In this document: piece by piece, positions 31,100 through 39,194 of the stretch
How the letters are laid out: each line of letters opens with the position of its first letter
Numbering within the stretch: position 1 is the stretch's first letter
Assembly: GCA_004555655.1 (NCBI GenBank)
Contig: SFHJ01000032.1
Coordinates: forward strand, 1 to 56,690
From: Clostridiales bacterium
GTDB lineage: Bacteria; Bacillota; Clostridia; Oscillospirales; Oscillospiraceae
DNA length: 56,690 nt
Reading direction: 5' to 3'
Position numbers and translations under genes: made by a program
The notes under the pieces: model-generated
What the model saw: only the letters and a program-made list of their open reading frames with translations
Told to the model about the DNA's origin: nothing
The model's database searches: none

Positions 31100-32737
31100 T
31101 TAGTACATGCCGCCGCCGGCCTGTGCAGCAGCCGCAGCAGCCGCCGCGTCAGCCTGAGGATCGGGCTTGTCGGCAACCAGAGATTCGGTCGTCAGCACGC
31201 AGGCGGTGATGGACGCCGCATTCTCCAGCGCGGTACGGGTGACCTTGGTCGGGTCGACGATGCCGCTGGGGATCATGTCGCAGTAGGTCTCGGTGTAGGC
31301 GTTGTAGCCGTAGCCGATCTTACGGGACGAACGGATCTTGTCAAAGACGATCGAGCCGTCAACGCCGGCGTTCTCGGCGATCTGGCGGATCGGCGCCTGC
31401 AGCGCCTTGGCAATGATCTGCGCGCCGGTCTTTTCATCGCCGGAGAGCTTCGCGATCAGCTTCTCAACGGCCGGGATGGCGTTGACATATGCCGTGCCGC
31501 CGCCGGCCACGATGCCCTCTTCCACAGCCGCACGGGTGGCGTTCAGCGCGTCCTCAACGCGGAGCTTCTTCTCTTTCATGGCGACCTCGGTCTGCGCACC
31601 GACACGGATGACGGCTACGCCGCCGGACAGCTTGGCAAGACGCTCCTGCAGCTTTTCCTTGTCATAGTCGCTCGTGGTGACGGCGATGGTGTTCTTGATC
31701 TCGGCAACACGGGCCTTGATCTCATTGGCGTCGCCGCAGCCGTCGACGATGACGGTGTTATCCTTGGTGACCTTGATCTGGCGTGCACGGCCAAGATCGG
31801 AGATCTGCACGTCAGGCAGGTTCATGTTGAGCTCACTGGAGACATAGGTGCCGCCCGTCAGGATGGCGATATCCTTCAGCATCTCCTTGCGGCGGTCGCC
31901 GAAGCCGGGCGCCTTGACGCAGACGCAGTTGAAGCTGCCGCGCAGACGGTTGACCAGCAGTGTCGACAGCGCGTCGCCCTCGACGTCCTCGGCGATGATG
32001 AACAGCTTCTGGCCGCTCTTGACGATCTGCTCAAGGATGGGCAGAATCTCCTGGATGGACGAGATCTTCTTGTCGGTGATGAGGATGAACGGATCGTCGA
32101 CGACGGCTTCCATCTTCTCAGTGTCGGTGACCATGTAGGGCGAGATATAGCCGCGGTCGAACTGCATGCCTTCGACGACCTCAAGGCCAGTCTCAGCGGT
32201 CTTGGACTCTTCGATGGTGATGACGCCGGAGGCGGAGACCTTCTCCATCGCCTCGGCGATCAGCTTGCCGATGGACTCGTCGCCGGAGGAGACGGCGCCG
32301 ACTCTTGCGATGTCATCGCTGCCCTTGACGGCCTCGGAATTGGCCTTGATGGCTTCCACGGCGGTGGCAACGGCCTTCTCCATGCCCTTGCGCATGACCA
32401 TGGGGTTGGCGCCGGCGGAGACGTTCTTCAGGCCCTCGTGGATGATGGCCTGCGCCAGAAGCGTAGCGGTGGTGGTGCCGTCGCCGGCAACGTCATTGGT
32501 CTTGGTCGCAACCTCGCGCACGAGCTGCGCGCCCATGTTCTCAAACGCGTCCTCAAGCTCAACGTCCTTGGCGATGGTCACGCCGTCGTTGGTGATCAGC
32601 GGAGCGCCGAACTTCTTGCCCAGAACCACGTTGCGGCCCTTCGGGCCCAGGGTAACTTTTACGGTATTGGCGAGCTGGTCGATACCGGACTGCAGCGCCT
32701 TGCGCGCATCTTCGCCATAAATAATCTGCTTAGCCAT
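31100..32737 (-). CDS. groEL: Chaperonin GroEL
   Basis: 545 residues of normal length, collinear with GroEL: VTLGPKGRNVVLGKKFGAPL near the start, ATP-site NDVAGDGTTTATLLAQAI, apical domain, IRVGAQTEVAMKEKKLRVED, and the disordered Gly/Met tail ending GGGMY. Forms the tetradecameric folding chamber with GroES. Start follows AAAGGAG. Second gene of the CIRCE-controlled groESL operon. It appears to be the only copy here, and codons are strongly biased. Confidence 0.98.
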   Translation of the reverse strand: MAKQIIYGEDARKALQSGIDQLANTVKVTLGPKGRNVVLGKKFGAPLITNDGVTIAKDVELEDAFENMGAQLVREVATKTNDVAGDGTTTATLLAQAIIHEGLKNVSAGANPMVMRKGMEKAVATAVEAIKANSEAVKGSDDIARVGAVSSGDESIGKLIAEAMEKVSASGVITIEESKTAETGLEVVEGMQFDRGYISPYMVTDTEKMEAVVDDPFILITDKKISSIQEILPILEQIVKSGQKLFIIAEDVEGDALSTLLVNRLRGSFNCVCVKAPGFGDRRKEMLKDIAILTGGTYVSSELNMNLPDVQISDLGRARQIKVTKDNTVIVDGCGDANEIKARVAEIKNTIAVTTSDYDKEKLQERLAKLSGGVAVIRVGAQTEVAMKEKKLRVEDALNATRAAVEEGIVAGGGTAYVNAIPAVEKLIAKLSGDEKTGAQIIAKALQAPIRQIAENAGVDGSIVFDKIRSSRKIGYGYNAYTETYCDMIPSGIVDPTKVTRTALENAASITACVLTTESLVADKPDPQADAAAAAAAAQAGGGMY

Positions 32738-32768
32738 AATTCAAAATCTCCTTTTTTCCTGCACGCGA

Positions 32769-33041
32769 TTACTCAACAACTGCCAGAATGTCGCTCATCT
32801 TGACGATGACATAGTCCTCGCCGTCGAGCTTCAGCTCCTGACCGGCATACTTGCCGGTGACGACCTTGTCGCCGGGCTTGACGGTGACCTTGACGTCGTC
32901 GGTGCCGGGACCGGCGGAGATCACTTCGGCGATCACGGATTTTTCCTTGTTCGCAGTCGAGAGGATGATGCCGGACGCGGTCTTTTCTTCAGCGTCCATG
33001 TGCTTGAGCAGAACATTGTCTGCCAACGGGGTGAGTTTCAT
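32769..33041 (-). CDS. groES: Co-chaperonin GroES
   Basis: 90 residues, begins MKLTPLADNVLLKHMDAEEK; mobile loop KTASGIILSTANKEK and the C-terminal YAGQELKLDGEDYVIVKMSD are standard. ATG preceded by AAGGAGG. 31 bases upstream of groEL, one transcript. Confidence 0.97.
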   Translation of the reverse strand: MKLTPLADNVLLKHMDAEEKTASGIILSTANKEKSVIAEVISAGPGTDDVKVTVKPGDKVVTGKYAGQELKLDGEDYVIVKMSDILAVVE

Positions 33042-33100
33042 ACAAAAAACCTCCTTGATGTATCGTATGGCCGTTTGATACGGCCCGGTTTACGGTCGTT

Positions 33101-33127
33101 TTAGCACTCCGTTTGTTTGAGTGCTAA
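33101..33127 (-). promoter_or_regulatory. CIRCE operator (HrcA site) of groESL
   Basis: Perfect TTAGCACTC-N9-GAGTGCTAA, 60 bases upstream of groES and just downstream of the -10 box. HrcA repressor bound here blocks groESL until heat stress. Confidence 0.97.
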
Positions 33128-33135
33128 CACGTTAT

Positions 33136-33163
33136 ATAATAGTCTTTTCGCCACAAAAGTCAA
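33136..33163 (-). promoter_or_regulatory. Promoter of groESL
   Basis: Minus strand TTGACT (33163-33158), 16 bases, TATTAT (33141-33136), directly upstream of CIRCE. Confidence 0.85.
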
Positions 33164-33195
33164 GAGGTTTTTTGCGCAAATTTATGTCGAAACTG

Positions 33196-34113
33196 TTAAT
33201 TCTCGTGCCGGTACGTCAATCCCCTGGGATAGAAGAAGCGAAGCGCGCGCGGCCTGGCGGTGATTTTGGCCACGTCGGTGAAGACGGCCTCGCCGTCGAC
33301 ATTCACGACGCTCGGCTTATCGCACGCGATCGTAAGGGATTTGCAGCGGTGGTGCGAAATGAGTTCGGGGAGCTGCCGGTACTGGCCGGCCTTGTACTTG
33401 CCGATGACGCGCGAGGCGGTCAGGATGCTGACTTTTTTGACCACCAGCACCTCGAGCAGGCCGTCATCCGGCTCGGCGTCGGGCACGGGATTGAAGCCGC
33501 CGCCGTACCACCGGCCGTTGCAGGCGCAGATCAGGGTGAACTTATCGTCGAGCCGTGTGCCGTCGTCGAGCGTAATGACAAAGTGCTGGCTGATGCCCTT
33601 GATGAGGTTTACCAGCGTGGAGGCCAGATATGCCCCGTGACCGGACAGCAGCGGCAGCTTCTTATATCTGGCTATCTCCGTGCCGATGCGCGCGTCGAGT
33701 CCCATGGAGAGGATGTTCACCGAATGGGTTTCGTTGCAGCGGATGAGGTCGAATCGCGCCTCGTCGCAGTCCAGCAGCCGCTCAAGGTCAGAAAAGGGCG
33801 CGGTTTCGGAGAACATCTTGATCATATCGTTGCCGGAGCCGCCGGGGAAGTGCGTCACGGCCGCGTTATCAAACCCCACCGCGCCGTTGATGACCTCGTT
33901 GAGCGTTCCGTCGCCACCGCAGGCATAGAGCCGGACCTCTTCGCCGGCCGCGGCCGCTTCATGCGCGATGCGGCGGCAGTCGCCCGGCGCGTTCGAGCGG
34001 CAGATCGCATAGTCGAGCCCGCGCGGGCGGCAGACGGCTTCGATTTTTTTCGTGTATTCCTCGGTGCGGTCATATTTTCCTGCGGCGGGATTGATGATAA
34101 AAATATGCTTCAT
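33196..34113 (-). CDS. Diacylglycerol kinase-family lipid kinase
   Basis: 305 residues. N-terminal MKHIFIINPAAGK, nucleotide motif YACGGDGTLNEVINGAVG (63-80) and GGSGNDMIK (91-99), then the YegS/DagK beta domain with SVNILSMGLDARI and NVDGEAVF. These mark the DAGK_cat family, which phosphorylates diacylglycerol or related lipids for phospholipid recycling. Minus-strand neighbour of an rRNA methyltransferase gene with a 45-base gap. Confidence 0.9.
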   Translation of the reverse strand: MKHIFIINPAAGKYDRTEEYTKKIEAVCRPRGLDYAICRSNAPGDCRRIAHEAAAAGEEVRLYACGGDGTLNEVINGAVGFDNAAVTHFPGGSGNDMIKMFSETAPFSDLERLLDCDEARFDLIRCNETHSVNILSMGLDARIGTEIARYKKLPLLSGHGAYLASTLVNLIKGISQHFVITLDDGTRLDDKFTLICACNGRWYGGGFNPVPDAEPDDGLLEVLVVKKVSILTASRVIGKYKAGQYRQLPELISHHRCKSLTIACDKPSVVNVDGEAVFTDVAKITARPRALRFFYPRGLTYRHEN

Positions 34114-34158
34114 GGCGGGAACCTTCTCTTTCTTTTTTCGTCTAACCGGTATCAGCGC

Positions 34159-35271
34159 TTAAAAGTACATGTACACGTTGCACTGCAGGCGGCCGTTGTA
34201 GAGCTTGCGCTTCTTGTTGGCGGGTTTGCCGAAGTAGTGCTCGAACTCCGGCTCGGAGCTGATGATATACTTTTTCCAGCCGTCGGCATATCGGATGTGC
34301 CGGCCGAACGCGCGGTAGAGCTGCTGCGCGCTGCGCTGCTCGAGCATCCGCTCGCCATACGGCGGATTGCAGACGATGAGGCCCTGGTCGCACGGCAGGC
34401 TCATTTTGGTCGCGTCGGCTTCGCGGAAGTCGATCAGCTTGCCCACGCCCGCCTTTTTCGCGTTGGCGCGTGCAATGTCCAGAGAGGCTGGGTCAATATC
34501 GGTGCCCAGAATGCGGTATTCGCCGCGGAATTCGCGGTCCAGCGCCTCGGTGCGCGCCGCGCGCCAGACCTCTTCCGGCACGCAGGCGAACTTCTGCGCG
34601 GCAAACGAGCGGTTCATGCCCGGCGCGCGGTTTAACGCGATGAGCGCGGCCTCGATGCAGATCGTGCCCGAGCCGCAGAACGGGTCCCAGAAGAACTCGC
34701 GGCCGCGGTAGCGCGCGAGATTGACCATCGCCGCCGCCATCGTCTCGTGCAGCGGCGCGAGATTCGCCACCTCACGGTAGCCGCGCTTGTGCAGGCTCAC
34801 GCCGGAGGTATCAAGAAACAGCTCACAGCGGTCCTTCATGATCGAAAAGCGCAGCTGGTACGTCGCGCCCGTCTCGGGCAGCCAGCCAAGGCCGTAAACG
34901 GCGCCCAGCTTGTCCACCGCCGCCTTCTTCACAATCGCCTGGCAGTCGGGTACCGAGTGCAGCTGGCTGTCGAGACTGTAGCCCTTGACGGGAAACGCCC
35001 CGTCCTTGGGAATAAAGCGTTCGAGCGGCGCGGCCTTCACGCCCTGATAGAGCTGTTCAAAGCTGCGCGCTTCGAACGCGGCAAGCAAAATCATCACACG
35101 CTCGCCCATGCGGCAGCAGAGATTTGCCTTGGCCATGGCGGCAAAACCGCCGGTAAAAAACACGCGCCTGTCCTCCACCCGGACGTTTTCAAGGTTCAGC
35201 CGGCGCAGCTCGTCGCCGACCAGTCCCTCAAGGCCGAACAGGCACGGCACGCAAAAAGTCATCGTATCCAT
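34159..35271 (-). CDS. THUMP-domain class I 23S rRNA methyltransferase (RlmL/YpsC-like)
   Basis: 370 residues from ATG 35271, six bases from GGAGT; an ATG two codons earlier is too close to that site. N-terminal ferredoxin-like/THUMP part (1-155) with CVPCLFGLEGLVGDELRRL, then a Rossmann methyltransferase with DPFCGSGTICIEAALIALNR (SAM-binding), GTDIDPASLDIARANAKKAG and the catalytic NPPYGERM motif for N2-guanine methylation. Ends YNGRLQCNVYMYF as is usual. Likely modifies a guanine in 23S rRNA. Confidence 0.92.
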   Translation of the reverse strand: MDTMTFCVPCLFGLEGLVGDELRRLNLENVRVEDRRVFFTGGFAAMAKANLCCRMGERVMILLAAFEARSFEQLYQGVKAAPLERFIPKDGAFPVKGYSLDSQLHSVPDCQAIVKKAAVDKLGAVYGLGWLPETGATYQLRFSIMKDRCELFLDTSGVSLHKRGYREVANLAPLHETMAAAMVNLARYRGREFFWDPFCGSGTICIEAALIALNRAPGMNRSFAAQKFACVPEEVWRAARTEALDREFRGEYRILGTDIDPASLDIARANAKKAGVGKLIDFREADATKMSLPCDQGLIVCNPPYGERMLEQRSAQQLYRAFGRHIRYADGWKKYIISSEPEFEHYFGKPANKKRKLYNGRLQCNVYMYF

Positions 35272-35306
35272 CGTCATACTCCAAACACACAGAATAATTC
35301 GTGTAT

Positions 35307-35335
35307 AGTATACGGGCTATCCGTCAAAATAGCAA
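35307..35335 (-). promoter_or_regulatory. Promoter of the rRNA methyltransferase gene
   Basis: Minus strand TTGCTA (35335-35330), 17 bases, TATACT (35312-35307), 35 bases before the ATG. Confidence 0.6.
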
Positions 35336-35367
35336 ATGCTTTGTATGAAATTTGGAGAATAATGCGG

Positions 35368-35397
35368 TTGGCATACATACACAGGATATTGTATAAT
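35368..35397 (+). promoter_or_regulatory. Promoter of the NfeD/SPFH operon
   Basis: TTGGCA (35368-35373), 18-base spacer, TATAAT (35392-35397), 22 bases before the ATG. Confidence 0.65.
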
Positions 35398-35419
35398 TCA
35401 GATAAAGGAGGAATGTATC

Positions 35420-35866
35420 ATGCCCATCGCTTCTGTATGCTGGCTTGTGGCCATGGTGGTGTTCGTCGCGGCCGAGGCCGCCACGGTGAGCCTTGTCGCT
35501 TTGTGGTTCGTGGGCGGCGCGCTGGCCGCTTTGATCCTGTCGCTGCTGGGCGCTGGCGTTGCGGCGCAGTTCATCGTGTTCGCCGTCGTTTCCGCGGTGC
35601 TGCTGGCGCTGTTCCGGCCGCTGCTGCGCAAATACATCGCCGTGAAAAAGACCAGCACCAACGCCGACCGGCTTGTGGGGCAGCAGGCCGTCGTGACGCG
35701 GCGCATCGGCGGCGGCATCGACGCAGGCGAGGTCAAGGTAGCGGGCGTTTTGTGGACGGCGCTGGCCGACATGCCGGTGGAACCGGGCGCCCATGTGGAA
35801 ATTCTGCGCGTTGAGGGCGCAAAGCTCTGCGTCGCGCCTTCAGCGGCCGCCTGCGCCCGGGAATAA
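35420..35866 (+). CDS. NfeD-family membrane protein
   Basis: 148 residues, ATG behind AAAGGAGG. Three hydrophobic segments (about 5-75, including FVGGALAALILSLLGAG-like WFVGGALAALILSL), then the C-terminal NfeD OB-fold (about 85-145) with RLVGQQAVVTRRIGGG, GEVKVAGVLWTAL and PVEPGAHVEILRVEGAKL. NfeD proteins act together with SPFH/flotillin-type proteins in membrane microdomain and quality-control roles; one is encoded 48 bases downstream. Confidence 0.93.
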   Translation: MPIASVCWLVAMVVFVAAEAATVSLVALWFVGGALAALILSLLGAGVAAQFIVFAVVSAVLLALFRPLLRKYIAVKKTSTNADRLVGQQAVVTRRIGGGIDAGEVKVAGVLWTALADMPVEPGAHVEILRVEGAKLCVAPSAAACARE

Positions 35867-35914
35867 AGGAACAGAAAAAAGGAAGAATACGATACAAAAC
35901 AGGAGGAAAACAGT

Positions 35915-36844
35915 ATGGAATGGATTTTTGTCGTTGTTGTGCTACTTCTGGTGCTGCTCATCATCATCCGCAACATCTATGTCGTGCAGCAGTCCAAGGC
36001 GTATGTCATCGAGCGCCTTGGCGCATTCAGCAAAGTCTGGGAAGTGGGCATCCACTTCAAGGCGCCGTTCATCGAGCGCGTGGCCAAAAAGGTCAGCCTG
36101 AAGGAGCAGGTGCTCGACTACCCGCCTCAGCCCGTCATCACAAAGGATAACGTCACCATGCAGATCGACACCGTCGTCTATTTCCAGATCACCGACCCCA
36201 AGCTGTACGCCTACGGCGTCGAGCAGCCGATGGTCGCCATGGAGACGCTGACGGCCACGACACTCCGTAACATCATCGGCGATCTGGAGCTCGACCAGAC
36301 GCTCACCAGCCGCGACGTCATCAACACCAAGATGCGCTCGATTCTCGACGAGGCGACCGACCCCTGGGGCATCAAGGTCAACCGCGTGGAGCTGAAGAAC
36401 ATCCTGCCGCCGCAGGATATCCAGAACTCGATGGAAAAGCAGATGAAGGCCGAGCGCGACCGCCGGCAGGCGATTCTGCAGGCCGAGGGCACCAAGCGCT
36501 CGCAGATTCTGGTCGCCGAGGGCGAGAAGGAAGCCGCCATTCTGAAGGCCGACGCCGAGAAGCAGGCCGCCATTCTGAAGGCCGAGGCCGAAAAGCAGGC
36601 CGCGATTCTCAGAGCCGACGGCGAGGCGCAGGCCATCATGGCTGTGCAGAAGGCCATGGCCGAATCGCTGGAGCTTCTCAACCAGCACGCGCCGAACGAC
36701 CAGGTCGTCAAGCTCAAGGCGCTCGAGGCCATGCAGAAAGTCGCCGACGGCAAGGCCACGAAGATCATCATCCCGTCCGAGCTGCAGGGTCTGGCCGGAC
36801 TTGCCAGCGGCATCGCTGAATCCGTGAAGGATGTGAAGGCGTAA
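35915..36844 (+). CDS. SPFH/stomatin-like membrane protein (QmcA-like)
   Basis: 309 residues, ATG after AGGAGGAAAAC. One N-terminal membrane helix (2-22), SPFH domain (about 25-185) with QSKAYVIERLGAFSKVWEVG and DNVTMQIDTVVYFQITDPK, then a helical region with near-perfect repeats of EKQAAILKAEA (about 205-240) expected to form a coiled coil for oligomerisation, and a C-terminal IIIPSELQGLAGLAS. Partner of the NfeD protein upstream. Confidence 0.95.
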   Translation: MEWIFVVVVLLLVLLIIIRNIYVVQQSKAYVIERLGAFSKVWEVGIHFKAPFIERVAKKVSLKEQVLDYPPQPVITKDNVTMQIDTVVYFQITDPKLYAYGVEQPMVAMETLTATTLRNIIGDLELDQTLTSRDVINTKMRSILDEATDPWGIKVNRVELKNILPPQDIQNSMEKQMKAERDRRQAILQAEGTKRSQILVAEGEKEAAILKADAEKQAAILKAEAEKQAAILRADGEAQAIMAVQKAMAESLELLNQHAPNDQVVKLKALEAMQKVADGKATKIIIPSELQGLAGLASGIAESVKDVKA

Positions 36845-36845
36845 G

Positions 36846-37040
36846 ATGGCAAAGGATTCCGAGCGCTTTGTGCGCCTTTGCTCCGAGGGCAGCAGCTTCG
36901 GCACCATTCGCCAGCTCTGGGTCGACCGCAAGACCGGCGTGACCTATGTGTTTTTCCAGTCCGGCTATGCCGGCGGACTCACGCCGCTTCTCGACGCGCA
37001 GGGCAACCCCGTCCTCAGCCCCATCCCGAGAGAAGACTGA
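36846..37040 (+). CDS. DUF6440-like small protein
   Basis: 64 residues starting one base after the SPFH stop. Core RQLWVDRKTGVTYVFFQSGY followed by AGGLTPLLDAQGNPV fits the DUF6440 pattern of small proteins common in gut Clostridia. No signal peptide or membrane helix. Function unknown; position suggests cotranscription with nfeD and SPFH. Confidence 0.8.
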   Translation: MAKDSERFVRLCSEGSSFGTIRQLWVDRKTGVTYVFFQSGYAGGLTPLLDAQGNPVLSPIPRED

Positions 37041-37051
37041 ACCATACGCGC

Positions 37052-37081
37052 AAAAGAGCCGCCCGGTGGGGCGGCTCTTTT
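37052..37081. terminator. Terminator hairpin, left copy of a 30-bp direct repeat
   Basis: 12-bp stem AAAAGAGCCGCC / GGCGGCTCTTTT, 6-base loop. Identical over all 30 bases to 37239-37268. Ends the nfeD-SPFH-DUF6440 transcript. Confidence 0.85.
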
Positions 37082-37238
37082 GCGGCTGTCGAAAAACTCC
37101 TTTGGAGTTTTTCGACAACAGGGCGCGGCCTGCTGCGCGCACGATCTGTCCGCCAAAAGCGGACAGCCTGCACACTTGCAGGCCGGAGTGTATTTTTCCC
37201 GACGTACACGCCGCCGGGAAAACTTTTTCGACACGCTG
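37082..37238 (-). repeat. Dispersed multi-hairpin element, copy 4
   Basis: Minus-strand orientation. Contains the hairpin TTTTCCCGGCGGCGTGTACG type (37196-37222), linker CCGGCCTGCAAGTGTGC, hairpin A (CTGTCCGC/GCGGACAG, about 37147-37166), linker with CAGCAGGCCGCGCCCTG, hairpin B (37086-37116) and GCC. Lacks the AAAAAGCCTCGCAGAG start of copies 2 and 3. Bracketed by two identical 30-bp hairpins. Confidence 0.9.
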
Positions 37239-37268
37239 AAAAGAGCCGCCCGGTGGGGCGGCTCTTTT
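37239..37268. terminator. Terminator hairpin, right copy of the 30-bp direct repeat
   Basis: Same sequence as 37052-37081, followed by an extra T and TGTTC. Lies 50 bases before spoIIP. Confidence 0.85.
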
Positions 37269-37317
37269 TGTTCTGCGGCGGCGTGCCGGCGCATATCCTC
37301 CTGTAGGAGGGATCGTC

Positions 37318-38394
37318 ATGAACCAAAGAAAGGTGCACCGGTTTTGTATGCTGCTTCTGGCGTTTGCAGTCTGCATCCGCGTTCTGTGCGCGGCGGGGGT
37401 AGAGGCGAAGGCCGAACAGGCGCTGCGCGCGTCCGGACGCACGCCGGGACTGTTGTCGTGGCTGCTGCAGCACATGGACGAGCCGGAACAACCAGACGAC
37501 GCACAGAAGGTATGGGTGGTGCAGCTGGCAGGAGGCGACACGCAGCAGACGGAACAGGCCGCCGCGCCGCAGTTGCAGCCCATTTCGCCGGAGGAACCCA
37601 CGCAGCAGCAGACGATAGAGCCGCAGCCGGACAGGCCTGCGCTCACATTTTCAGATGAGGAAGCCGCCGCCATCACCGTCGCGGGCGCGTGCAGCTATCC
37701 GGTGGACAGGCAGGCGCTTCTGCAGCGGCAGACGCAGCTCGATTTTTCGCAGCAGGGCCCCAAGGTGCTCATCGTACATACGCACTCGTCCGAGGCGTAT
37801 ACGCCCGAGGCGGGCTGGGAATACACGCCGTCTGACACGCTGCGCACCGAGGATGAGACGCGCTCGGTCATCCGCGTGGGAGACGAGCTTGCGGCGGTAC
37901 TCAACGAGCGCGGCATTGAGACGCTGCACGACACGGCGCTCAACGACTACCCCAGCTACAGCGGAGCCTACGCGCGGATGCAGACGACGATTGAGCGGTA
38001 TCTGGCGGAATTTCCGTCCATTCAGATGGTCATTGACGTGCACCGCGACGCGGCCACAGACGAAACGGGCGCGCCCGTGGCGCTCACAAAAACCGTGGAC
38101 GGTGAACGCTGCGCGCAGCTGATGCTGGTCGTGGGTACGGACGAGGGCGGGCTGGAGCACCCCAACTGGCAAGAAAACCTGGCCAACGCGCTCAAGCTGC
38201 AGGCGCTTTTAAACCGCGCCGCGCCGGGGCTCTGCCGCGATATCGACCTGCGCACGGAGCGCTTCAATCAGAACCTGACGCCGGGAAGCCTGCTGTGTGA
38301 GTTCGGCTCCACGGGCAACACGCTGCTCGAGGCCATCCGCAGCGCGCGCATCTTCGGCACGGCGCTGGCCGATCTGATTGAAGGAATTGCATAA
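37318..38394 (+). CDS. spoIIP: Stage II sporulation protein P (peptidoglycan amidase/endopeptidase of engulfment)
   Basis: 358 residues. N-terminal hydrophobic segment (about 9-26), variable Gln/Glu/Pro-rich region to about 140, then the SpoIIP domain with KVLIVHTHSSEAYTPEAG, VIDVHRDA, RFNQNLTPGSLLCEFGSTGN, the His/Glu set of the amidase_3-like zinc fold. In sporulating Firmicutes SpoIIP works with SpoIID and SpoIIM to thin septal peptidoglycan during engulfment. The GGAGG ribosome site is part of a small inverted repeat CCTCCTGTAGGAGG (37297-37310). Strong sign that the organism, or its recent ancestor, forms endospores. Confidence 0.94.
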   Translation: MNQRKVHRFCMLLLAFAVCIRVLCAAGVEAKAEQALRASGRTPGLLSWLLQHMDEPEQPDDAQKVWVVQLAGGDTQQTEQAAAPQLQPISPEEPTQQQTIEPQPDRPALTFSDEEAAAITVAGACSYPVDRQALLQRQTQLDFSQQGPKVLIVHTHSSEAYTPEAGWEYTPSDTLRTEDETRSVIRVGDELAAVLNERGIETLHDTALNDYPSYSGAYARMQTTIERYLAEFPSIQMVIDVHRDAATDETGAPVALTKTVDGERCAQLMLVVGTDEGGLEHPNWQENLANALKLQALLNRAAPGLCRDIDLRTERFNQNLTPGSLLCEFGSTGNTLLEAIRSARIFGTALADLIEGIA

Positions 38395-38428
38395 AAGAAT
38401 GGAGAAACCAAAGGTTTCTCCATTTTTT
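38394..38428. terminator. Bidirectional terminator between spoIIP and tatD
   Basis: 12-bp stem AATGGAGAAACC / GGTTTCTCCATT, loop AAA, T-run on the plus strand. Confidence 0.85.
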
Positions 38429-39194
38429 AATCCAATTCCAGCCGGAACAGCCGCGCGGCGTTCTTCCGTGTGGCCTGGCCGGCTTCTTCGGGCGAAATGC
38501 CCTTGATTCCGGCGATGCGCGCCGCGACGAGCGGCACAAAACTTGGGTCGTTTCTCCGGCCGCGGTAGGGCTCGGGCGCCATGTAGGGACAGTCGGTTTC
38601 AATCAAAATCCGGTCCAGCGGCAAAATTTCAACCGTTTCCACCGCGCGGCGCGCGTTTTTGAACGTCACCACGCCCGTAAAGCCCACGTACCAGCCGCGC
38701 CGCACCAGCTCCCTGGCCATCTCGGCGCTGCCGGAGTAGCAGTGAAAGACGCCTGTCACGTCGGGGAAATCGTCCAGAATTTCCATCGCGTCGCCGTGCG
38801 CCTCGCGCTCGTGCACCACGACGGGACGGCCTACCTCGCGCGCGAGCTGTAACTGCAGCCGGAACGCCCGCTTCTGCACCTCGCGCGGCACGTCCTCATA
38901 GTGGTAGTCCAGCCCGATCTCGCCCACGGCCTTGACGCGCGGGTGACTGCAGAGCCGTCGGTAGCATTCAATACGCGCCGCGTCCACGTGGTCCGCGTCG
39001 TCCGGATGGCTGCCCACGGCGGCCCAGATCCAGTCGAAGCGCTCGGCCAGCGCGACCGACCGCTCGGACGACGGCAGGTCGCAGCCGATGTTCATCATGC
39101 CCGTCACGCCGTTTTCGCGCATCCGGGCGAGGATTTCGTCAAAATCTTTCTCAAAACGCGTATCGTCGAGATGCGCGTGCGAATCAAAGTACAT
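38427..39194 (-). CDS. TatD-family metal-dependent DNase
   Basis: 255 residues. TIM-barrel hydrolase with FDSHAHLDD (3-11), AVGEIGLDYHY (91-101), VVVHEREAHGD, GVFHCYSGS and ETDCPYMAPEPYRG; all metal-binding His, Glu and Asp are present. Acts as a 3'-5' exonuclease in DNA repair and tRNA/DNA quality control. Its start overlaps the end of mnmG by 11 bases. Confidence 0.94.
   Translation of the reverse strand: MYFDSHAHLDDTRFEKDFDEILARMRENGVTGMMNIGCDLPSSERSVALAERFDWIWAAVGSHPDDADHVDAARIECYRRLCSHPRVKAVGEIGLDYHYEDVPREVQKRAFRLQLQLAREVGRPVVVHEREAHGDAMEILDDFPDVTGVFHCYSGSAEMARELVRRGWYVGFTGVVTFKNARRAVETVEILPLDRILIETDCPYMAPEPYRGRRNDPSFVPLVAARIAGIKGISPEEAGQATRKNAARLFRLELD

Noticed and set aside
36768..37676. 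302-codon minus-strand frame through repeat copy 4 and spoIIP
   Set aside because: Antisense of spoIIP plus repeat sequence; no ribosome site.
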